DNA of 64,000 nt, taken from contig DATNGZ010000040.1 in the NCBI GenBank assembly GCA_035605695.1, positions 1 through 64,000 on the forward strand, written 5' to 3'. The position numbers were made by a program, and so were the translations under genes. Below the pieces are notes generated by a model. The model did no database searches. It had not been told where the DNA came from and saw nothing but the letters and a program-made list of their open reading frames with translations. Below are positions 49,977 through 57,304 of this stretch, in pieces. Source of the stretch: VRUE01 sp035605695. GTDB lineage: Bacteria; Actinomycetota; Thermoleophilia; Solirubrobacterales; 70-9. How positions within the stretch are numbered: the stretch's first letter is position 1; each line of letters begins with the position of its first letter.

Positions 49977-51581
49977 TTGGTTGAGCCGGTCTTCAGCAAG
50001 CCGCCCCCAGAGGGCGACCACGAGCCGCCGCCGAAGCCGAAGCGCTACTGGTGGCGCTTCTCCCTCGGCTCGGTGATCATCGTGCTCGCTGTTGCTGCCG
50101 CGACCTCGGCCAGCATCTTGCTCTACGTGGAAAGCATCGCCACGGCGCTCTCCCACCACAACATCTACAAGGACAAACTCAACCGCTACCTTTCCCAGGT
50201 CAACGGCGGCGAGCCCGAGAACATCCTCATCCTCGGCTCCGACAAGCGGGCCAGCCTGGAGGAAGACCCGGGGCGCTCGGACACGACGATCCTGCTGCGC
50301 CTCGACCCCGATCGCAACGCGATCGCGGTGATGTCGATCCCGCGCGACCTCAAGGTCGAAATCCCCGAATTCGGCACGGAAAAGTTCAACGCCGCATACA
50401 CCATCGGCGGCCCGAAGCTGACCCTGCGCGTGGTCAAGGAACTGACCGGGCTACCGATCAGCCACGTCGTCAACGTCGACTTCCTCGGCTTCGTCCGCGC
50501 GGTCGACGCGATCGACTGCGTCTACGTCGACGTCGATCGCCGCTACTTCCACTCCAACGCGGGGCTGCCGGCCTCCGAACAGTATTCGGAAATCAACATC
50601 AAACCGGGCTACCAGCTGCTCTGCGGGAAACGGGCGCTGGAGTACGTCCGCTACCGCCACACCGACACCGACATCGTCCGCTCCGCCCGCCAGCAGGACT
50701 TCCTCAGCGCCGCCCGCCAGCGGGTGCCGATTTCCAAGCTCGCTTTCGGTCAGGACGACCTGATTGACATCTTCACCAAGTACACGACCTCCGACATCAG
50801 CGACGCGGAGACGATGCTGCAGGTGCTGAAGCTCTTCATCGCCTCGCGCAACGCGGCGATCAAGGAGATCCACTTCCCGGCCGAACTCGGCCCGAGCTAC
50901 GTTTACGCAACGCCGGAAGCGATCCAGGAAGCGGTTGACAAATTCAAAGGGATAGAAGCGAGCGGCGGCCCGCGCGGCTCGCTCGAAGACCGCTCCGAAA
51001 AGAAGAAGCACGGCAAGAAGTCAAAGAAGAAGCAGAAGCCGCACTTGGCCCCGCCGAAGCCGCCGGGAAGCGACGAACTGGTCTCCGCGCATGAAGCGGG
51101 CGAGGCCGAGGCCAAGACCGTGGCGCGCAAGGTCAGCGCCGGCTTCCCCGTCTTCTACCCGACCCGCTTGCCCTCGGGCGCCACCTACGTCGAAAGCAAC
51201 TCCTACGAACACGTGCAGGATCCGCGCGTCTATCACCTCAGAGACACCGACAACCACCGCCACGGCGCCTACCGGATGGTGGCTGAGCTGCCGCTTTCAG
51301 ACGGCATCCACTACTTCGGCATGCAGGGGATCCAGGGTTGGGACGACCCTCCGATCCTGGCCAACCCAAGCTTGACCAAGACGATCCACGGTCGCGAATA
51401 CGAGATCTTCGTCGACGGCGATCGCATCCCGATCGTCGCCTGGCACCGGGGCAACAACACCTACTGGGTCTCCAACGACCTGCTGAATACGCTGACCAAC
51501 GACCAGATGATCGGGATCGCGCGTTCCGCAAACGTGATAATTCCCAATCCAAAGCCAAAGAGGGGGAAGACGAGGCGATGA
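49977..51581 (+). CDS. LytR-CpsA-Psr (LCP) family protein
   Basis: 534 residues, TTG start. Short cytosolic Pro/Lys-rich N-terminus, one transmembrane helix (FSLGSVIIVLAVAAATSASILLY, ~29-51), then the extracellular LCP domain: NILILGSDKRAS, GRSDTTILLRLDPDRNAIAVMSIPRDLKVEI (Arg/Asp residues binding the polyprenyl pyrophosphate), YVRYRHTDTDIVRSARQQDFL. A Lys-rich linker leads to a ~180-residue C-terminal domain of unknown fold. LCP enzymes transfer lipid-linked glycans to peptidoglycan. The operon with UDP-sugar dehydrogenase and nucleotidyltransferases (ATGA overlap) fits wall-polymer assembly. Confidence 0.93.
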   Translation: MVEPVFSKPPPEGDHEPPPKPKRYWWRFSLGSVIIVLAVAAATSASILLYVESIATALSHHNIYKDKLNRYLSQVNGGEPENILILGSDKRASLEEDPGRSDTTILLRLDPDRNAIAVMSIPRDLKVEIPEFGTEKFNAAYTIGGPKLTLRVVKELTGLPISHVVNVDFLGFVRAVDAIDCVYVDVDRRYFHSNAGLPASEQYSEINIKPGYQLLCGKRALEYVRYRHTDTDIVRSARQQDFLSAARQRVPISKLAFGQDDLIDIFTKYTTSDISDAETMLQVLKLFIASRNAAIKEIHFPAELGPSYVYATPEAIQEAVDKFKGIEASGGPRGSLEDRSEKKKHGKKSKKKQKPHLAPPKPPGSDELVSAHEAGEAEAKTVARKVSAGFPVFYPTRLPSGATYVESNSYEHVQDPRVYHLRDTDNHRHGAYRMVAELPLSDGIHYFGMQGIQGWDDPPILANPSLTKTIHGREYEIFVDGDRIPIVAWHRGNNTYWVSNDLLNTLTNDQMIGIARSANVIIPNPKPKRGKTRR

Positions 51582-54334
51582 GCGGGGACAGAGAAGCAAT
51601 CGGCGTGATCGGGGTCGGATGGGTTGGGCTGGTCACGGCTGCCTGCTTTGCCGAGGTCGGCCACCGCGTCGTCGCGCGCGACATCCTGCCCGAGAAGGTC
51701 GAGGCGCTTTCGCGGGGCGAGATCACGATTCACGAGCCGGGCCTGGCCGAGCTGCTGGCGCGCAACGCCGAGCGCCTCACCTTCACCACCGACATGGGGG
51801 AGCTGCTCGACGCGGCCAGCCTGCTCTTCGTCTGCGTCGACACGCCGCCGACGGTGTCGGGCGACGCCGACCTCTCGCGGGTCCGCTCGGTAGTAGGCGA
51901 GCTGAGCGCCGGCGGCGGGCACACGCTGGTGATGAAGAGCACGGTGCCGGCGGGCACCGGGCACTCGATCCGCCGCGACCTGCCCGGTGTCCCCTACGTC
52001 TCCTGCCCCGAGTTCCTCAAGGAGGGCTCGGCGGTCGAGGACTTCATGCACCCCGACCGGGTGGTGGTCGGCGCCGACGCCGGCAATGAGGCCTCGGCCG
52101 ACGCTGTGGCTCGCCTTTACGAGCCGCTCGGCGGCGAGATCGTCCGCACCGACGTCGCCAGCGCCGAGATGATCAAGCTCGCGTCGAATGCGTTCCTGGC
52201 GACCAAGATCTCCTTCGTCAACGAGATCGCCAACGTCTGCGAGGAGGTCGGCGCCGACGTCGCCGAAGTCGCCCGCGGTATGGGCCTTGACCAGCGCATC
52301 GGTCCCTCTTTCCTGCGTCCGGGGATCGGTTACGGCGGCTCCTGCTTTGACGGCGCGGAGACGCTCCTCGTGCGTCATCACGGAACAGCCAAGCTGGTCA
52401 GCTTCGCCGAGCTCTGGGAGGCGGAAGGCGGTGATCAGGCGGCAACAAACGGCGAGGCGATCACGCCGCGAGATCTCTGGACTTGGTCCTGGGTGCCGGG
52501 GGAGCGGAATGCGGAGTGGATGCCGGTTACGACGCTGACAAAGAGGTCATACGACGGCGAGGTGGTCGAGATCCGGACCAAGATGGGCCGTCGGGTGTTG
52601 CTTACCGCCGATCACCCGGTCATCGTCGGCGATGGACGTGACGATGAGGTCGTTACGACCATCCGGGCCGAAGAGGTGTCCGACTCCGACTGGCTGCCGA
52701 TGGCTGGTGGCGGCGCGGAGGGGATCGCGCCGGCCGTGTACTCGACTTTCGCTGCGATTGAAGACTCGATCCCCGACGAGCAGGTGATTGTTCGCCCGCA
52801 GCGACGGGAGATCGAGTCTCTCCGCGCTCAGGCGCCTTCAGATCGGATCGCGCTTCTAGAGCATCCGCGCGGGCGAGATCAGCGGATGGGCGACATTAGT
52901 CGAACAGGCGCTTTGCGCCTTCGCGAGGCATGTGAATCTGACATGGACCTGTATGGCGCGACTCTGGGTACGGCTAGGAGCGGGACCTTCGTCCCGGAGC
53001 GACTGCGGATCGACGAGGAGTTCTGGCGGGTCCTCGGCCTCTACGTGGCCGAGGGTCACGTGGGCAGGGACCATGGCCGCAATGGAGCTACGCGTGAACG
53101 CATCACCTGGTCGTTCCATCCAACCAAGGAGGAGCACCTGGTACAGCAGGTTGCCGACTACTGGAAGAGCCAGGGGGTCAAGACGACGGTCTTCACGGCG
53201 CCCACTTCGCGTTGCGTTCGGATCTCGTCTCGAATTCTCGCCACATGGTGGACCGATGTCCTCGGCCTGGGGCGTAACAGCTACGAGCAGCGACTTCCGA
53301 ATTTGATTTGGGAGCAATCGAGCTCACGCAAATGGGCACTTCTTTCCGGGCTGTGGGAGGGGGACGGCTCTTGGTCCTTCGTCAACGGCGGGCCGAGCGT
53401 GACGATCGACTTCGGCACGATCAGCGACGAGTTGGCTGACGGGGTAGCACGGCTTCTCGGCGATCTCGGGATCGTCTGTGCCTGGAGGATCGGGCGGACC
53501 GCGAAGTCGAGCAAGGACACGCACTGGCTTACGGTCAGCGGTGCGGATCAGGTTGAACGTGCGGTTCAGCTCATCCCCGAGGCCGAGCGCTCGCAGGTGA
53601 TCGAGTCTCTCGCGCTGCAAAGCAAGCGGATCGCCCCGACCGGCTTTCGTCGGTTCGGCGACTCCTCAATCGCGTGGGCGCGAGTCACAAGTACGTCCAA
53701 GCGCATGGCCCGCGGCCCGGTGTACTCGCTGGAGGTGCCCGGCGCCCAGACCGTTGCCGCAACCGGCGGCATCATCCTCCATAACTGTTTCCCGAAGGAC
53801 GTCAGCGCCTTGAAGATGCTGGCCGGCAACAGTGGCTACCACTTCCAGCTGCTCAACGCGGTGATTGAGGTCAACGAGCTGCAGAAGCGGCGCGTTGTGG
53901 GCAAGCTGCAGAAGCACCTCGGTTCGCTGCTCGGCAAGCGGGTGGCCCTGCTCGGACTCGCCTTTAAGCCGCACACCGACGATATGCGCGAGGCCTCGAG
54001 CCTGGTGCTGGCGGCGCGGCTGGAAGGGGAGGGGGCGGAGGTGGCGGCTTATGACCCTGTGGCCGGCGACGTCGCCCGCGGCCTGTTCGGCTCGGTCGAG
54101 TTCCGCGAGTCGGCGCTCGAAGCTCTCGATGACGCCGACGCGGCGATCCTGGTCACGGAGTGGCCCGAGTTCGCCAAGCTGGACTGGGCCGCCGCGGCGG
54201 AGCGGATGGCACGGCCGCTGCTGATCGACGGCCGCAACTTCCTTGATCCCTCCCTGCTCAGGGGCGCCGGCTTCGAGTATGAGGGGATCGGCAGGGCGGT
54301 TGAGGCTTCGGTTCCTGCGGGTACGCCCGAATAG
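51578..54334 (+). CDS. UDP-glucose/GDP-mannose dehydrogenase interrupted by an intein
   Basis: 918 codons; after removal of a 481-residue intein the enzyme is 437 residues, a normal length. N-terminal NAD domain IGVIGVGWVGLVTAACFAEVGH, KSTVPAGTG, SCPEFLKEGSAVEDF, and the central-domain segment AEMIKLASNAFLATKISFVNEIANVCE are typical. The host sequence breaks at GIGYGGS (residue 255) and resumes with CFPKDVSAL (codon 737); that cysteine is the thiohemiacetal nucleophile that oxidises UDP-glucose (or UDP-ManNAc/GDP-mannose) to the uronate. Enzyme activity therefore depends on protein splicing. ATG overlaps the LCP stop, and the nucleotidyltransferase starts immediately after its stop. Confidence 0.95.
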   Translation: MSGDREAIGVIGVGWVGLVTAACFAEVGHRVVARDILPEKVEALSRGEITIHEPGLAELLARNAERLTFTTDMGELLDAASLLFVCVDTPPTVSGDADLSRVRSVVGELSAGGGHTLVMKSTVPAGTGHSIRRDLPGVPYVSCPEFLKEGSAVEDFMHPDRVVVGADAGNEASADAVARLYEPLGGEIVRTDVASAEMIKLASNAFLATKISFVNEIANVCEEVGADVAEVARGMGLDQRIGPSFLRPGIGYGGSCFDGAETLLVRHHGTAKLVSFAELWEAEGGDQAATNGEAITPRDLWTWSWVPGERNAEWMPVTTLTKRSYDGEVVEIRTKMGRRVLLTADHPVIVGDGRDDEVVTTIRAEEVSDSDWLPMAGGGAEGIAPAVYSTFAAIEDSIPDEQVIVRPQRREIESLRAQAPSDRIALLEHPRGRDQRMGDISRTGALRLREACESDMDLYGATLGTARSGTFVPERLRIDEEFWRVLGLYVAEGHVGRDHGRNGATRERITWSFHPTKEEHLVQQVADYWKSQGVKTTVFTAPTSRCVRISSRILATWWTDVLGLGRNSYEQRLPNLIWEQSSSRKWALLSGLWEGDGSWSFVNGGPSVTIDFGTISDELADGVARLLGDLGIVCAWRIGRTAKSSKDTHWLTVSGADQVERAVQLIPEAERSQVIESLALQSKRIAPTGFRRFGDSSIAWARVTSTSKRMARGPVYSLEVPGAQTVAATGGIILHNCFPKDVSALKMLAGNSGYHFQLLNAVIEVNELQKRRVVGKLQKHLGSLLGKRVALLGLAFKPHTDDMREASSLVLAARLEGEGAEVAAYDPVAGDVARGLFGSVEFRESALEALDDADAAILVTEWPEFAKLDWAAAAERMARPLLIDGRNFLDPSLLRGAGFEYEGIGRAVEASVPAGTPE
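52343..53785 (+). mobile_element. intein with LAGLIDADG homing endonuclease in the UDP-sugar dehydrogenase
   Basis: 481 in-frame codons. Block A starts CFDGAETLLVR (Cys1); block B is LLTADHPVIV with the TxxH histidine at intein residue 91; block F/G ends SLEVPGAQTVAATGGIILHN with penultimate His480 and terminal Asn481; the +1 residue is Cys. This is a complete class 1 splicing set. The central region has two dodecapeptide motifs, LGLYVAEG (53033-53056) and LLSGLWEGDG (53339-53368), both with the catalytic acidic residue. The element should splice itself out and can home into intein-free alleles. Confidence 0.96.
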
Positions 54335-55318
54335 ATGCAGGCCATCGTTCTAGTCGGTGGCGAGGGAACGCGGCTGCGGCCGCTGACCGCGACCGTGCCG
54401 AAGCCGGCGCTGACGCTGGTCGATCGGCCCTTCCTCGCCTACATGATCGAGTGGCTGGCGGGCCATGGCGTGACCGAGGTGGTGCTTGCCTGCGGCTTCC
54501 TGCCCGACGTGTTGCGCGGGGCCCTGGAGGGCGAGGAGGAGCGGGCGGGGGTCTCAATCTCCTATGTGGTTGAGCCCGAGCGGCGCGGCACCGCCGGCGC
54601 GATCCGCTTTGCCGCCGACGAGCTCGGCGAGCGACTCGAGCAGCGTTTCCTCGCCCTCAACGGCGACGTCCTCACCGACCTCGACCTGACCGCGCTGCTG
54701 CGCGCCCACGCCGAGCGCGGGGCGCGGGCGACCCTCGGCCTGCACCCGGTCGAGGATTCCTCCGCCTACGGCCTGGTCCACAGCGACTCCGACGGGGCGG
54801 TCCTCGAGTTTCTCGAGAAGACGGGGGAGGCCGTGCCGGGGGAAATCAACGCCGGGATGTACGTGCTCGAGCGTTCGGTCCTCGACCTGATCTCACCTGG
54901 CGAGGAGGTCTCGATCGAGCGCGACGTCTTCCCGCGGCTGGTCGGCGAGGGCCTGCACGGCCTGCGACTGGATGGCTACTGGATGGACATAGGAACCCCC
55001 GAGCGCTACCTGCAGGCGAGCTGGGACATCCTCGAGCGGCGGGTCGAGACGCGGGTGCAGCCGACCGCGCCGGGGATGCTTGTTGGCGCCGGCGTCGAGG
55101 TCGCGAGCGGGGCGACGATCGGCCCGCGCGCGGTGCTCGGGCAGGGCTGCCGGGTCGCCGACGGGGCGGAGATCCGTGACTCGGTCGTGCTCGACGGCTG
55201 CGTGGTCGGCGAGGGCGCCAGGCTCAGCGGCTCGATCCTCTCCGCCGGAGTCGAGGTTGCCCCCGGTGCAGTCCTTGAGTCCGCTGTCGTCGGTGCCGAT
55301 GAGACGGTCCTAGCCTGA
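54335..55318 (+). CDS. sugar-phosphate nucleotidyltransferase (GDP-mannose/glucose-1-P type)
   Basis: 327 residues, ATG directly after the preceding stop. Nucleotide-binding signature AIVLVGGEGTRLRPLT and VPKPALTLVDRPFLAYMIEWL; LALNGDVLTDLDL contains the metal-binding Asp; EINAGMYVLE and GYWMDIGTPERYLQAS complete the catalytic core. A C-terminal left-handed beta-helix (LVGAGVEVASGATIGPRAVLG onward) follows. It makes an NDP-sugar, probably GDP-mannose or a UDP/dTDP-glucose. It lies between UDP-sugar dehydrogenase and SIS isomerase in a tight sugar-nucleotide operon. Confidence 0.93.
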   Translation: MQAIVLVGGEGTRLRPLTATVPKPALTLVDRPFLAYMIEWLAGHGVTEVVLACGFLPDVLRGALEGEEERAGVSISYVVEPERRGTAGAIRFAADELGERLEQRFLALNGDVLTDLDLTALLRAHAERGARATLGLHPVEDSSAYGLVHSDSDGAVLEFLEKTGEAVPGEINAGMYVLERSVLDLISPGEEVSIERDVFPRLVGEGLHGLRLDGYWMDIGTPERYLQASWDILERRVETRVQPTAPGMLVGAGVEVASGATIGPRAVLGQGCRVADGAEIRDSVVLDGCVVGEGARLSGSILSAGVEVAPGAVLESAVVGADETVLA

Positions 55319-56289
55319 TGCTCGCTGACATCCTCGCCATCCCTGATCACCTCCGCGACGCCCTCTGGCGAGTTGAATCGGCGCGGCTCGAGCCGGCCGA
55401 GGCGGCCGGCCTGATGGTCTGCGGGATGGGCGGCTCGGCGATCGGCGGCGACCTCGCCGCCGCGGCGTTCGGCAGCCGACTCACCGGTCCCCTGATCACC
55501 ATTCGCGGTTACGAGCTGCCGAGCTGGATGACGCCGGAGTGGACCGTGCTCTGCTCCAGTTACTCCGGCAACACTGAGGAGACTTTGTCCTGCTTCGCCG
55601 CCGCCGAGGCGCTCGGCGCCCGCCGGGTGGTCGCCAGCACCGGCGGTGCCCTGGTCGACGGCGCCCGCGATGCCGGCCTGCCGGTGATCGGGCTGCCCGC
55701 AATCCTGCCGGCGCCGCGGACGGCGGTCGCCTACATGCTGGTTTGCGCCGCCGAGGTAGCCGCCCTGGCCGGGGTCGCCCCACGTATTCACACTGAGATC
55801 GACGCCGCTGCCGGGTTCCTCGCCGAGCGGGCGGATGATCTTCAGGCACGCGCGGCCGAGATCGCCTCGCGGCTCGAGGGCACGGTCCCCGTCGTCACCG
55901 GCGCCGACCTGACCGCGCCGGTCTGCCGCCGCTGGAAGACCCAGATCAACGAGAACGCCGAGATTCCCGCCTTCCACTCGGAGTTGCCCGAGGCCGATCA
56001 CAACGAGATCTGCGGCTGGAACGGCGAGGCCTTCTCTGCCGTCCTGCTGGAGGACTCTGACCAGCACCCGCGCGAGCGGCGTCGCTTCGAGTTGACCGGC
56101 GAGGCGATCGCCGCCGCCGGCGCCGAGGTGGTGCGGGTGGAGGCCGAGGGCGAGACCCGAGTCGCCCGCCTGCTCTGGGCGACGATGCTGGGTGACCTGG
56201 TCTCACTTGCCCTGGCCGAGGCGCGCGGCGTCGACCCGCTGCCGGTCGAGGCGATCGAGGGCTTCAAGGCCGCGCTCGGGCGGCCCTAG
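55318..56289 (+). CDS. phosphoglucose/phosphomannose isomerase-like (SIS domain)
   Basis: 323 residues, ATG sharing a base with the previous stop. SIS motifs: LMVCGMGGSAIGGDLAAAAFGSRL and SSYSGNTEETLSC (phosphate loops), STGGALVDGARDAGLPVIGLP; the C-terminal domain contains KTQINENAEIPAFHSELPEADHNEICGW with the conserved Glu and His of bifunctional PGI/PMI enzymes from archaea and actinobacteria. It interconverts fructose-6-P with glucose-6-P or mannose-6-P, feeding the adjacent nucleotidyltransferase via a mutase. The next 91 bp mark the boundary with an accessory block. Confidence 0.92.
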   Translation: MLADILAIPDHLRDALWRVESARLEPAEAAGLMVCGMGGSAIGGDLAAAAFGSRLTGPLITIRGYELPSWMTPEWTVLCSSYSGNTEETLSCFAAAEALGARRVVASTGGALVDGARDAGLPVIGLPAILPAPRTAVAYMLVCAAEVAALAGVAPRIHTEIDAAAGFLAERADDLQARAAEIASRLEGTVPVVTGADLTAPVCRRWKTQINENAEIPAFHSELPEADHNEICGWNGEAFSAVLLEDSDQHPRERRRFELTGEAIAAAGAEVVRVEAEGETRVARLLWATMLGDLVSLALAEARGVDPLPVEAIEGFKAALGRP

Positions 56290-56380
56290 TCACCGTAGCC
56301 GCCGCTGTCATCACCAGGATGAAGTCCCGCTACTCGGAAAGCTTCGCTACGCTGGAACGCTCGACGGAAAGAAGGAAGTC

Positions 56381-57259
56381 ATGGATGCTGGCCTGATCAT
56401 TGGGATAGTTAGCCTCTTCGGCATCACCGCCACCAACGTGGCGAGATGGCTGGGCTTCTTTGCGAGGATTAATCGGGACGCGCGTTTCTTCAGCCTGAAG
56501 CGCGACGAGTCGATCGACCTCGTTCTCGTCACCTCCGACTACGAGGAAGGCGATAACTATCGTCGTCACGTGACCAGCTACGACACGCTGCGCGCTGCCA
56601 CCCATTTTGCCGAGCGAATTGGCGGTCTGCGTCTCGACAAGGACACCAACCTTCGAGTCAGCGAGCGGCTGGACGATCCGCCGACCAGGGATCTCGTCGT
56701 GCTTGGGGGGAGCGACGCCCCGAAGAATCGCGTGGCAAAAGTCTTTCTCGACGAGTTCAACGAAGCCCATCCCGAGCTCGAAATCTCTCGTCCGCGTGAA
56801 GAGGGCTCGCGAAGGCTGGTCGTCGGGAGCGAGGAGTGGGATTGGAACGGCTGGTCCGACGGGAAGGACGATGTCAACACCGATGTCGCGGTCATCGTGG
56901 TCTGGCGCAACCCGTTTGTCTCCGAGTCGCGCCGGGGTATCTATTGCGCGGGCTTCACAGCGGCTGGAACTGCTGCTGCGACGGAACACCTGCTGTCCGA
57001 TCTCTGTCGCGAGGGCCGGCGGCGTTCGTTGGGTTGGAAGCGGATCAACCCCTTTGCGAGGCCGAATTTCGTTTCGGTTGTCGAGTTTGCTTTCGCGGGG
57101 GAGCAGGCGCTGCCCCGCGGCGAGGCGCTCTTTCACTCGCTCGACGCTCCGCGGGGGAACCCGCCGCATCGACGCGTTGAGGTCGGCACGGTGGCAGCGA
57201 ACGGCGAAGGCAAGGCACCGGGCCGGCGCGAGCACGCAGTCTCGACCCGCCACGCATAG
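56381..57259 (+). CDS. membrane-anchored protein of unknown function (accessory block)
   Basis: 292 residues from ATG 56381, with GAAGGAA 4 nt upstream. One N-terminal helix (AGLIIGIVSLFGITATNVARWLGFF) is followed by a soluble domain beginning DLVLVTSDYEEGDNYRRHVTSYDTLR. The most striking motif is LVVLGGSDAPKNRVAKVFLDEFN, a strand-GG-S-helix pattern reminiscent of nucleotide-binding Rossmannoid pockets, and later VAVIVVWRNPF and RGIYCAGFTAAGTAAATEHLL. I do not recognise the family. It is followed 45 bp later by the kinase fusion gene, and neither is related to the flanking sugar genes. The Arg/His/Gly-rich last ~20 residues look disordered. Confidence 0.7.
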   Translation: MDAGLIIGIVSLFGITATNVARWLGFFARINRDARFFSLKRDESIDLVLVTSDYEEGDNYRRHVTSYDTLRAATHFAERIGGLRLDKDTNLRVSERLDDPPTRDLVVLGGSDAPKNRVAKVFLDEFNEAHPELEISRPREEGSRRLVVGSEEWDWNGWSDGKDDVNTDVAVIVVWRNPFVSESRRGIYCAGFTAAGTAAATEHLLSDLCREGRRRSLGWKRINPFARPNFVSVVEFAFAGEQALPRGEALFHSLDAPRGNPPHRRVEVGTVAANGEGKAPGRREHAVSTRHA

Positions 57260-57304
57260 TTCTCGCGAATTCTGTCGGAGCCGGATGCGACCCTTTGGGT
57301 CGCT

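Noticed and set aside
52343..53785. Insertion in the dehydrogenase as an extra domain or chimeric assembly
   Set aside because: Both junctions are exact, all splicing residues are present and the flanks rejoin into a normal 437-residue enzyme.
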